From Clostridia bacterium (lineage in GTDB: Bacteria; Bacillota; Clostridia; TANB77; CAG-508): a DNA stretch of 13,970 nt. Position 1 is the first letter of the stretch. Each line of letters begins with the position of its first letter. The stretch is from NCBI GenBank assembly GCA_900754085.1, contig CAAEBO010000061.1:1-13970 (forward strand). The letters are read 5' to 3'. Shown here in pieces: positions 7,225 through 13,409 of the stretch. Below the pieces are notes generated by a model, which saw only the letters and a list, made by a program, of their open reading frames with translations, was not told the DNA's origin and searched no databases. Position numbers and translations under genes: made by a program.

Positions 7225-7617
7225 ATGAAAGTTATTTTGATTATAATTTTAATTTGGGTTATAAAAGTAATTTTAACAAAAGCAATATCATTATTAGAAG
7301 TTCTTATAAGTTGTGCTATAAAAGGGAAAAAGATAAATTATAATACTAATAAGTGGAATGAATATTTTGCAGGTATGTCGGATAGCTTTGCTATTAAATA
7401 TTTTGTTTTAATATATATAATTGCATCCATCATTTCTTGTGTAATATGTTATTGCATAATTCAATTATTTAATATTGATTATAAAGAAATTATAATATTA
7501 TCAATTTTTATTGTCACTTTAATTTTTACTATGATTGAATTTAAAGTTAAAGAAAATGATTATATAATTACAAAAAACAAAGAAGTAAAAGAGTTTTTAA
7601 AAAAAGAAAATAAATAA
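7225..7617 (+). CDS. Small integral membrane protein, function unknown
   Basis: 130 residues, mostly hydrophobic. Likely membrane segments lie at about 2-18 (possibly extended to 31), 58-82 and 88-105, with a polar loop at 33-57 (KGKKINYNTNKWNEYFAGM) and a basic, charged tail at 107-130 that would be cytoplasmic. Cysteines at 72, 75 and 77 lie in the second membrane segment. No family is recognised. Its ribosome site, GTGAGG five to ten bases before the ATG, is part of the repeated intergenic element. It probably shares the transcript of the gene at 6606, because no terminator or promoter is visible between them. Confidence 0.65.
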   Translation: MKVILIIILIWVIKVILTKAISLLEVLISCAIKGKKINYNTNKWNEYFAGMSDSFAIKYFVLIYIIASIISCVICYCIIQLFNIDYKEIIILSIFIVTLIFTMIEFKVKENDYIITKNKEVKEFLKKENK

Positions 7618-7655
7618 CAATTTAGTTGTTTGTAAGATGAATAGTAATTTGGAGG
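7616..7655 (+). repeat. Intergenic element, copy 2 (diverged)
   Basis: AACAA (7616-7620) and TTGTT (7626-7630) form a short stem overlapping the previous stop, followed by ATAGTAATTTG (7641-7651) running into GGAGG (7651-7655). The layout matches copies 1 and 3 but the sequence is less alike. Confidence 0.5.
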
Positions 7656-7661
7656 AATAAT

Positions 7662-8423
7662 TTGTTATTAATAAAAAAATTATTATTGCTTGTAGTTGCA
7701 TTCTATTAGTAATTGTAATAGGTAGTATTATATTTATAAGCGAAAATGATAAAAAAGGGGATACAAATAATTTGCATAACTATTCAACAACAATTATATG
7801 ATAGGGATGGAAATATTGTGTATAATGGAACTAGGGAGAAAGAAGCAACTGAAGTTGTTGAAAATACTATAATTCAAGGAATGGTAGAATTAAATCATAA
7901 TGGATATATTTATATATTTAATGGACAACATTTTGGAGAATTTGGATTAGAAATGCAAGAATACACTAGAGCAAATATTAATAACAAAAAACAAAAGTGC
8001 ATAGATTATTTAACATCAAAGGAATATGATACAACTTACATTAAAGAAGGAGATATATTAATTTGCAAAGGTGATTTAAGTAAAAAAGGATATTCTAAGG
8101 GAGATGCAGATTTTGATACAAAAGATAATCCAATTATAGTTTTAAAAGCGAAAGATTATTATGAAATGAAGAAACAATCTATAAATAATGAAATACAAAC
8201 AGTCATTAGTGTAGCAGATTATTATACAGATCACTTTTATTTAAAATATAACATAGTCAATAACAATACTAACTTGCCATTTGCCTTAAAATTTAATATT
8301 ACATCAACTACACAAGTAATTGGAAATATTACAAAGGGAAAAGAGGTAAAAATACAATATGAAGACTTAAATGTACCAATAGATGAATTAGAATTAAAAT
8401 CAATAGAAGTTATTGAAAAATAA
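7662..8423 (+). pseudogene. Membrane-anchored exported protein, frameshifted
   Basis: A gene of about 250 codons in which two frames must be joined. GGAGG at 7651-7655 points to a start near 7662-7669. The frame there reads NKKIIIACSCILLVIVIGS, a signal anchor, and continues through SENDKKGDTNNLHNYSTT to a TGA at 7799. The long second frame, seen from LYDRDGNIVYNGTREKEA to the TAA at 8421-8423, overlaps it; the ATG at 7746 in that frame has no ribosome site. A +1 shift somewhere between 7750 and 7798 restores one protein; the A6G4 run at 7751-7760 is a candidate. The signal frame itself lacks ATG: either ATT at 7667 is used, or one base is missing near the A7 run (7673-7679) after a TTG at 7662. 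The outer domain is not recognised. Mutation and assembly error are both possible. Confidence 0.6.
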
Positions 8424-8438
8424 TATAGGTGGTAGGTA

Positions 8439-8837
8439 ATGAAAAAATTAAATTTTTTATTAGTAATAATTTCTATATTAGGAGTTATATTTGCATTTTC
8501 TTATTTTCTCAAAGAAGGATATGCGATAAATATAAATTCTAAAAATAAAGAAATAGTTAAAGAAACACTAAATGGAGAAATAAATAAGACAGGTGATATT
8601 ACTAAAATTATACTAGGTCAAGGATGGCATTCTGGAGAATTAACAATATATCATTCATTTGGAAAAACAGAAACATTATATATTACAGAAGGAATGTTCA
8701 AATTAGGAGAATTAGAAAGTTATATTAAAGAAAATGGTTATAATTTAGATAATGTAGGTTTTACTTTTATAGGAATTTCAAGTTTAATTGCAATATATTT
8801 ATTAGGGTATAAATGTATAAGTAAAAAACAAAGTTAA
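8439..8837 (+). CDS. Small two-pass membrane protein, function unknown
   Basis: 132 residues: a basic start, membrane segment at 5-24, an outer loop of about 80 residues (25-105) and a second membrane segment at 107-124, ending in a short basic tail (KCISKKQS). The loop contains strand-like stretches such as GELTIYHSFGKTETLYI (66-82), so it could be a small folded outer domain held by both ends. AGGTGG at 8428-8433 is the ribosome site. The gap to the previous gene is only 15 bases and, unlike three other gaps in this run, lacks the repeated element, which suggests these two genes form one unit. No family is recognised. Confidence 0.65.
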   Translation: MKKLNFLLVIISILGVIFAFSYFLKEGYAININSKNKEIVKETLNGEINKTGDITKIILGQGWHSGELTIYHSFGKTETLYITEGMFKLGELESYIKENGYNLDNVGFTFIGISSLIAIYLLGYKCISKKQS

Positions 8838-8842
8838 AAGAT

Positions 8843-8890
8843 AAATTACAAGTTTGTAGTTTATGAGAACAATAGTAATTTGAAAGTGAG
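8843..8890 (+). repeat. Intergenic element, copy 3
   Basis: AAATTACAA (8843-8851) and TTGTAGTTT (8854-8862) pair with a G-U at one position where copy 1 has A-U. ATAGTAATTTGAAAGTGAG follows at 8872-8890 and includes the ribosome site of the DUF4177 gene. Confidence 0.7.
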
Positions 8891-8898
8891 ATGTAATT

Positions 8899-9105
8899 AT
8901 GAAAAAATATGAATATAAATTTGTTGAAGTTTCCAAAAAAACATTAAAGAAACAAAAAGGTGATACTTTTAAGGAATGTCAAAATATTATTATTAAAGAG
9001 GCAGAAGATGGTTGGAGATTTAAGCAAATAGTAGTACCATTTAATGAAAAAACAGGTGTATATGGTGCGTGGTGTTATCAAATTATCTTTGAAAGAGAAA
9101 TTTAA
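8899..9105 (+). CDS. DUF4177 family small protein
   Basis: 68 residues that match DUF4177 closely from end to end: MKKYEYKFVEV, then FKECQNIIIKEAEDGWRFKQI (split around 25-45), then FNEKTGVYGAWCYQIIFE (48-65). The family is small, soluble and of unknown role; it is often found alone or beside membrane or stress genes. It has no signal peptide, so it differs from the exported proteins before it. The ribosome site GTGAGATG lies in the repeated intergenic element. It is the last gene of the run: after it come a partial repeat copy and a fresh promoter. Confidence 0.85.
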   Translation: MKKYEYKFVEVSKKTLKKQKGDTFKECQNIIIKEAEDGWRFKQIVVPFNEKTGVYGAWCYQIIFEREI

Positions 9106-9108
9106 TAA

Positions 9109-9119
9109 ATAGTAATTTG
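9109..9119 (+). repeat. Partial copy of the intergenic element
   Basis: ATAGTAATTTG lies three bases after the stop of the DUF4177 gene, without the inverted repeat or a ribosome site. It is short enough that chance cannot be fully excluded. Confidence 0.4.
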
Positions 9120-9163
9120 TAGAAAGCATTATTTCTTGGTAATAGAAAACTTTTAGATGCCAT

Positions 9164-9192
9164 TTGCTAAATTTATATAAAAATGCTATAAT
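9164..9192 (+). promoter_or_regulatory. Sigma-A-type promoter
   Basis: TTGCTA (9164-9169) and TATAAT (9187-9192) with a 17-base spacer, 36 bases before the coiled-coil/alpha-CTD-like gene. Confidence 0.75.
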
Positions 9193-9228
9193 AGTTTAAA
9201 TACTTATGAAAATTAGGAGGAACAAAGA

Positions 9229-9561
9229 ATGACATCAAAAGAAATTGCAATACAAAGATTGGAGTATGAAATAAAACTAAAGGAACGGGAGGTTAATCAA
9301 CTTCAAGAAGAAATATCATTGCTAAAAGAAAAATTGGAGGAATATAATAACATTCCAGATTATTATTATGACACAACATTAGTGTCTTGTGACGACTTTC
9401 CTTTAGATGTTCGTTGGTGCTATAGCATAGGACATATGCTTAGAATTTCTCGCTATGAAGATGTTACAATAAACGACTTAATACACTCTTCGCCTAAACA
9501 GTTATTAACAATTAATGGTATTGGAAAAGGTAAACTTAAGTTGATTGAAGAGTGGATGTAG
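9229..9561 (+). CDS. Coiled coil fused to an RNA polymerase alpha-CTD-like (HhH) domain
   Basis: 110 residues in two parts. Residues 3-40 form a strongly charged coiled coil with heptads of Leu, Ile and Val (LEYEIKLKEREVNQLQEEI and onward). Residues 57-110 resemble the C-terminal domain of RNA polymerase alpha: FPLDVRWCYSIGHMLRISRYEDVTI then DLIHSSPKQLLTINGIGKGKLK (both longer runs, at 57-81 and 83-104), with the helix-hairpin-helix turn INGIGKGKL. In alpha this fold binds DNA UP elements and activators. The protein may dimerise through the coil and bind DNA or a partner; that is inference. It has its own promoter, an AGGAGG ribosome site and its own terminator, so it is a single-gene unit. 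Confidence 0.75.
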   Translation: MTSKEIAIQRLEYEIKLKEREVNQLQEEISLLKEKLEEYNNIPDYYYDTTLVSCDDFPLDVRWCYSIGHMLRISRYEDVTINDLIHSSPKQLLTINGIGKGKLKLIEEWM

Positions 9562-9590
9562 AAACATGGACTTCAATTTATTTCCTAAGA

Positions 9591-9616
9591 AAAAAGGGCT
9601 TGAATAAGCCCTTTTT
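9591..9616 (+). terminator. Intrinsic terminator
   Basis: AAAAAGGGCTT (9591-9601), loop GAAT, AAGCCCTTTTT (9606-9616): an 11-base perfect stem ending in five T. The A-run on the left could serve the other direction, but no gene ends there. Confidence 0.9.
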
Positions 9617-9669
9617 AGTTACAACTAATTTATATCATAACAAAAAAATACAAGTTTTAGAGGTGTAAA

Positions 9670-10089
9670 ATGCAAGAAAGAGAAAGAATAATTAGATTAT
9701 GGTTTGATATGTGGTTACAGCAAAAAGATTTAGGTATAGATGATATATTTGAAGAAAATGTAATTTATATTGAAAGCTGGGGGCCAAAATATGAAAATCG
9801 AAATACAGTAAAACATTGGTTTAATGAATGGAACACGAGAGGAAAAGTATTAAAATGGGATATTAAGCAATATTTTCATAAGAATAATAAGACTGTTGTA
9901 GAGTGGTATTTTAAAAACACTATGAATAATGCAAAGACAGAAGAATTTGATGGAATGTCACTTATTAAGTGGTCAAAAGATAATAAAATAGAATTTCTGA
10001 AAGAATTTGGATGTAACTTAAATAATTATAATCCATATAAAAATAGTAATATACCACAATTTAGAGATGAAAATATAAATTGGTTTTAG
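9670..10089 (+). CDS. SnoaL-like / NTF2-like family protein
   Basis: 139 residues with the usual layout of the SnoaL-like NTF2 fold: an N-terminal helix (ERIIRLWFDMWLQQKDLG), FEENVIYIESWGPKYENR, a helix around VKHWFNEWN (47-55), then strands VLKWDIKQYFHKNNKTVVEWYF and FDGMSLIKWSKDNKIEFLKEFG with the last about 30 residues rather polar. Proteins of this fold form a cone-shaped pocket and act as isomerases, cyclases or small-ligand binders; which one cannot be told. AGAGGTG precedes the ATG by a few bases. It stands between a terminator and the WYL gene and has no clear promoter of its own in the 53-base gap, apart from a TTAGTT-AC-AACTAA inverted repeat at 9615-9628. It is rich in Trp and aromatic residues. 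Confidence 0.7.
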   Translation: MQERERIIRLWFDMWLQQKDLGIDDIFEENVIYIESWGPKYENRNTVKHWFNEWNTRGKVLKWDIKQYFHKNNKTVVEWYFKNTMNNAKTEEFDGMSLIKWSKDNKIEFLKEFGCNLNNYNPYKNSNIPQFRDENINWF

Positions 10090-10115
10090 TTTCAAAAAAA
10101 TTAATATTATTTTTT

Positions 10116-10139
10116 AATATGACATATATATGTCATATT
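10116..10139. promoter_or_regulatory. Operator 1 (24-base palindrome) before the WYL gene
   Basis: A perfect palindrome over 24 bases with core TGACA-TATATA-TGTCA (10120-10135). It ends seven bases before the -10 box, covering the -35 position. The same core with the same spacing recurs at 11072-11087. Probably the binding site of the WYL protein itself (inference). Confidence 0.7.
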
Positions 10140-10143
10140 TTTA

Positions 10144-10152
10144 TGTTATAAT
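10144..10152 (+). promoter_or_regulatory. Extended -10 promoter of the WYL gene
   Basis: TGTTATAAT fits TGnTATAAT, an extended -10 element, which can work without a good -35 box; none is visible. The operator lies where the -35 box would be. Confidence 0.65.
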
Positions 10153-10158
10153 AATTGC

Positions 10159-10164
10159 AGGAGG
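10159..10164 (+). promoter_or_regulatory. Ribosome site deciding the WYL start
   Basis: AGGAGG lies five bases before the ATG at 10170. The in-frame TTG at 10155 overlaps this site and is only just downstream of the -10 box, so it cannot be the main start. Confidence 0.85.
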
Positions 10165-10169
10165 AATTT

Positions 10170-11069
10170 ATGCAAGTGAATAATAGATTATTTGAAATAA
10201 TATATATATTAATGCAAAAGAAAAAAGTTACAGCCAAAGAACTTGCAGATAAATTTGAAGTATCAACTAGAACCATATATAGAGATATAGAAATATTAAG
10301 TAGAGCAAACATACCAGTTTATGCAACTAAAGGAAAAGAAGGAGGAATAGGACTTTTAGAAGGATATGTACTAAATAAATGTATTCTTTCAGAAGAAGAA
10401 CAAAATCAAATTTTGTTTGCATTACAAGGAATGAAAAAGGTAAGAGGGAAAGAAGAAAAAAATATTTTAGAAAAATTAAGCACATTATTTAATAAAGAAA
10501 TAAATGATTGGATCAAAGTAGACTTTTCAAATTGGGAAAAAGATAATGAGCAAGAAGAAAGATTTGACATGATAAAGACAGCGATATTAAACAAAAATTT
10601 AATAAAATTTACATATTACAATTCTAATGGAGAAAGGAGTAAACGAATTGTAGAACCACTACAGATATGGTTTAAAGATAAATCATGGTATCTAATAAGC
10701 TATTGTAGATTAAAAGAAGATTATAGAATATTCAAGATTAACAGAATAAAAGAAATTGAGATATTACAAAAACATTTTGAAAGAAATTTGCCAAAAGAGA
10801 AAAAAGAAGAAAAATACAGTTTAAAAAATATATCACTTGAATTAGAGATAAATAAAGAAATGACTTATAGAGTATATGATGAATTTGAGAATAGAGAAAT
10901 AACTAAAAAAGAAGATGGAAACTTTATAGTAAATGTGGAATATCCAGAAAATGAGTGGATATATGGATATATTTTATCTTTTGGAGAGTATGCAAAAGTA
11001 TTAAAACCAGAACATGCAAAAACTATAATAAAAGATAAATTACAAAAAACTTTAAAAAATTATTTATAA
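10170..11069 (+). CDS. HTH-WYL domain transcriptional regulator
   Basis: 299 residues in the normal three-part layout of the YafY/DeoR-like WYL family. Residues 3-57 are a winged helix-turn-helix, with recognition helix STRTIYRDIEILSRA (32-46) and a wing around KGKEGGIGLLEGY (54-66). The WYL domain spans about 131-205 and includes the literal WYL at 173-175 in KSWYLISYCR and the conserved FKINRI (188-193). A WCX extension makes up the C-terminus. WYL domains bind a ligand, in several studied cases nucleic acid or nucleotides, and the proteins can repress or activate. Its own promoter and that of the next gene carry the same palindrome, so autoregulation and control of the following genes are likely. 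The next gene has its own promoter starting right after the WYL stop. Confidence 0.92.
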   Translation: MQVNNRLFEIIYILMQKKKVTAKELADKFEVSTRTIYRDIEILSRANIPVYATKGKEGGIGLLEGYVLNKCILSEEEQNQILFALQGMKKVRGKEEKNILEKLSTLFNKEINDWIKVDFSNWEKDNEQEERFDMIKTAILNKNLIKFTYYNSNGERSKRIVEPLQIWFKDKSWYLISYCRLKEDYRIFKINRIKEIEILQKHFERNLPKEKKEEKYSLKNISLELEINKEMTYRVYDEFENREITKKEDGNFIVNVEYPENEWIYGYILSFGEYAKVLKPEHAKTIIKDKLQKTLKNYL

Positions 11070-11071
11070 TA

Positions 11072-11087
11072 TGACATACAGTTGTCA
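11072..11087. promoter_or_regulatory. Operator 2 before the GyrI-like gene
   Basis: TGACA-TACAGT-TGTCA, the same half-sites and six-base spacing as operator 1, beginning two bases after the WYL gene stop. Confidence 0.7.
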
Positions 11088-11094
11088 ATTTATA

Positions 11095-11103
11095 TGTTAT
11101 ATA
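11095..11103 (+). promoter_or_regulatory. Extended -10 promoter of the GyrI-like operon
   Basis: TGTTATATA at 11095-11103 matches the extended -10 pattern; it lies 10 bases after the operator core, against 11 in the WYL promoter. Both are preceded by a T/A-rich stretch containing TATGTTATA. Confidence 0.55.
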
Positions 11104-11126
11104 CTTCGTTTTAGGAGGTATAAATT

Positions 11127-11588
11127 ATGAAATTTGAAATTGTAGAATTAGAAGAAAAAGTTGTTTCTGGAATTGAAATAAAGACAACTAATCAAGATAA
11201 AAAATGTATACAAGATATAGAAAAAACATGGCAAAAACTATTTTCAGAAGGCATCTATGAAAAATTACAAAATAAATTAAACGACAAAACGATAGGGTTA
11301 TATACAGAGTATGAAGGAGATTATACTAAGCCATATACATTTATAGCAGGAGCAGAAACTAGGCAAAATGTGGAAAGTAATGATGAAATAGTGAGTAAAA
11401 TTATTCCAAAAGGAAAATATGCTAAATTCGTTATAACAGGAGATGTTAAAAATGCAGTAGGACAAGCTTGGAAAGAAATATGGAATATGGATTTAAAAAG
11501 AAAATATACTTGTGATTTTGAAGAATATCAAAATAATTCAAAAGATATGCAACAAGAAATTCATATCTATATTGCAATAGAAAATTAG
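11127..11588 (+). CDS. GyrI-like / AraC effector-binding domain protein
   Basis: 153 residues making up a single GyrI-like (AraC_E_bind-type) domain without a DNA-binding part. The family pattern is visible: a first strand MKFEIVELEEKVVSGIEIKT, the helix QDIEKTWQKLFSEGIYEKL, the strand GLYTEYEGDYTKPYTFIAGAE, IIPKGKYAKFVITGDV (92-107), then AVGQAWKEIW (110-119) and a last EIHIYIAIE (144-152). These domains bind small hydrophobic or cationic molecules, and stand-alone forms serve as drug sensors, sinks or hydrolases. TTAGGAGG at 11111-11118 precedes the ATG. It heads an operon driven by operator 2; the next gene, also GyrI-like, starts 17 bases after its stop. The ligand is unknown. Confidence 0.85.
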   Translation: MKFEIVELEEKVVSGIEIKTTNQDKKCIQDIEKTWQKLFSEGIYEKLQNKLNDKTIGLYTEYEGDYTKPYTFIAGAETRQNVESNDEIVSKIIPKGKYAKFVITGDVKNAVGQAWKEIWNMDLKRKYTCDFEEYQNNSKDMQQEIHIYIAIEN

Positions 11589-11605
11589 AAAGGAAGAAAT
11601 GTAAA

Positions 11606-12244
11606 ATGGCTTTTGATTATAAGAAAGCATATAAAGAATTTTATATGCCTAAAAATAAACCTAGTATTATTGAAATACCAAAGATGAATTATATTGCAGT
11701 AAGAGGAACAGGAAATCCTAATGAAGCAAACGGAGATTATCAAAATACAATAGGGTTATTATATGGAATTGCTTATACGATAAAGATGAGTTATAAAGGA
11801 ACTCATAGAATAAATGGATTCTTTGAATATGTAGTTCCACCATTAGAAGGTTTTTGGTGGCAAGATAATATGAAAGGAAGTATTGATTATAGTAATAAAA
11901 ATACTATGCACTTTATATCTATTATTAGATTACCAGACTTTGTAACAAAAAAAGATTTTGATTGGGCTATTGAAGAGGCTACCAAAAAGAAAAAACAAAA
12001 TTTTTCGAGAGTAGAATTTTTAACTTATGATGAAGGTGTATGTGTTCAATGTATGCACATTGGCAGCTATGATGATGAGCCAACAACAGTTAATTTAATG
12101 CACAATTTTGTAAAAGAAAAAGGTTATGAATTAGATATAACTAATACAAGATTACACCACGAAATATATTTAAGTGATCCAAGAAAATGTGAAGTAAGTA
12201 AATTAAGAACAGTCGTAAGGCATCCAATAAGAAAAAAGGAATAA
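11606..12244 (+). CDS. GyrI-like domain protein of the long, Lin2189/SAV2435-like type
   Basis: 212 residues, longer than the previous GyrI-like protein and of a distinct branch. Telling stretches are FDYKKAYKEFYMPKNKPSI (3-21), MNYIAVRGTGNPNE (27-40), LLYGIAYTIKMSYKG (51-65), EYVVPPLEGFWWQDN (74-88) and TNTRLHHEIYLSDPR with VVRHPI near the end. Members of this branch have been shown to hydrolyse cyclopropanoid DNA-alkylating natural products such as yatakemycin, giving self-protection; whether this protein does so is inference. Trp83-Trp84 and Glu80 line the expected pocket region. It is a GyrI twin only in fold, not a recent duplicate of its neighbour. GAAAGGAAG upstream is the ribosome site, and the next gene follows after two bases, so coupling is likely. 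Confidence 0.85.
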   Translation: MAFDYKKAYKEFYMPKNKPSIIEIPKMNYIAVRGTGNPNEANGDYQNTIGLLYGIAYTIKMSYKGTHRINGFFEYVVPPLEGFWWQDNMKGSIDYSNKNTMHFISIIRLPDFVTKKDFDWAIEEATKKKKQNFSRVEFLTYDEGVCVQCMHIGSYDDEPTTVNLMHNFVKEKGYELDITNTRLHHEIYLSDPRKCEVSKLRTVVRHPIRKKE

Positions 12245-12246
12245 TT

Positions 12247-13131
12247 ATGGAATTTATAGAAGCAAAGACAATACTTCAAAGAGCGGCACATGGAACAGAA
12301 TGGTTTGGAATTGATTATAATATGAACTTATATAAAGGATGTTGCCATAAGTGTATATATTGTGATAGTAGAAGTAATTGTTATCAAGTAGAAGATTTTG
12401 ATAGAGTTCGAGCAAAAAAAGATGAGATTGAAATACTAAATCAAGAATTAAGAAATAAAAGAAAAAAAGGAGTAATTGGAATAGGTGCAATGTCAGATAC
12501 TTATAATCCTTTTGAAAAGCAATATGAAATAACAAAAAAAGCACTAGAATTAATTTCTTATTACAAATTTGGAGTATCAATAGAAACAAAAAGTAATTTA
12601 ATTATTAGAGATATAGAAATATTTAATGAAATAAATAAGAAAGCAGATGTGATACTTAAATTCACAATTACCTCAGCAGATGATAATTTATCAAAAAAAA
12701 TAGAACCAAATGTGTGTGTGTCTTCTGAAAGGCTAAAAGCAATGAGACAATTATCTGAGCAAGGATTATTTGTTGGAACATTACTAACACCAATTATTCC
12801 ATTTATAACAGATTCAGAGGAAAATATTAGAAATATAATAAAATTGTCTTATAAAAATGGAGCAAAATTTGTATTTTCTATGGGAGGAGTTACACTAAGA
12901 GAGAATCAACGAGAATATTTTTATAAACAATTAGATAAAAATTTTCCTAAATTGAAAGAAAAATATATTAAAATTTATGGAAATAACTATTTTTGCTATC
13001 CATTAAATAAAAATTTAAGCAAAATATTTAAAGAAGAATGTGAAAGATATGGATTACTGTATAAAATGAATGACATAATAAAGTCATATAAAAAAGAAGC
13101 AAAACAAGAAGAACAACTATCTTTTATATAG
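12247..13131 (+). CDS. Radical SAM protein, SplB-like
   Basis: 294 residues with the iron-sulfur motif CxxxCxxC at Cys32, Cys36 and Cys39 (YKGCCHKCIYCD, 29-40), which holds the 4Fe-4S cluster that splits S-adenosylmethionine. Further family signs are GIGAMSDTYNPFEKQY (77-92), a SAM-barrel strand ALELISYYKFGVSIETKSN, and GTLLTPIIPFITDSEENI. The closest family is the SplB-like/Rv2578c-type radical SAM group, whose founding member repairs the spore photoproduct in DNA; most relatives are uncharacterised, and this gene is not adjacent to a sporulation regulator. AAAAGGA lies six bases before the ATG, inside the end of the GyrI-like gene. Its place right after a possible detoxifying protein suggests a repair or modification step, but no substrate can be named. 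The tail (about 280-294) is charged. Confidence 0.85.
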   Translation: MEFIEAKTILQRAAHGTEWFGIDYNMNLYKGCCHKCIYCDSRSNCYQVEDFDRVRAKKDEIEILNQELRNKRKKGVIGIGAMSDTYNPFEKQYEITKKALELISYYKFGVSIETKSNLIIRDIEIFNEINKKADVILKFTITSADDNLSKKIEPNVCVSSERLKAMRQLSEQGLFVGTLLTPIIPFITDSEENIRNIIKLSYKNGAKFVFSMGGVTLRENQREYFYKQLDKNFPKLKEKYIKIYGNNYFCYPLNKNLSKIFKEECERYGLLYKMNDIIKSYKKEAKQEEQLSFI

Positions 13132-13147
13132 AAAAGAGAAAGTATAA

Positions 13148-13393
13148 ATGAATAAAGAAATATTATTAGCTAACATAGATAAAATTCATACTACTGAAAT
13201 GGGTATTGGTAGAATTAAAAAGAATCTTAAATTAAATAATAATGATATTGTTGAGTATTGTAAAAATCAAATTTTAAATAAAAGTTGTAATATATATAAG
13301 AAGGGTAAAAATTGGTACTGTGAAACAGATAATATAATAATAACCATTAACTCATACAGTTATACAATTATTACTGCACATACTAAAACATAA
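13148..13393 (+). CDS. DUF3781 family protein
   Basis: 81 residues that match DUF3781 throughout: LLANIDKIHTTEMGIGRIKKN (split at 6-26), DIVEYCKNQI (33-42), IYKKGKNWYCE (49-59) and a C-terminal NSYSYTIITAHTKT. The family is small, soluble, without known function, and common in Clostridia, often beside genes for small-molecule handling. Cys38, Cys47 and Cys58 are present. It lies 16 bases after the radical SAM gene with only a modest AAGAGAAAG site, so it is likely on the same transcript, and it is followed by an SRPBCC gene. Confidence 0.85.
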   Translation: MNKEILLANIDKIHTTEMGIGRIKKNLKLNNNDIVEYCKNQILNKSCNIYKKGKNWYCETDNIIITINSYSYTIITAHTKT

Positions 13394-13409
13394 AATTCGG
13401 AGGTTATTT

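Noticed and set aside
7746..7760. ATG at 7746 as a genuine start giving a 225-residue cytoplasmic protein
   Set aside because: No ribosome site precedes it, while a good site upstream leads into a signal anchor in the other frame that overlaps it.
7158..9119. Integron attC sites or a CRISPR array as the source of the regular repeats
   Set aside because: The repeats lack attC R'/R'' boxes, there is no integrase in view, and spacing by whole genes excludes CRISPR.
10155..10169. TTG start five codons upstream for the WYL regulator
   Set aside because: It overlaps the AGGAGG site and lies only two bases after the -10 box, where transcription has hardly begun.
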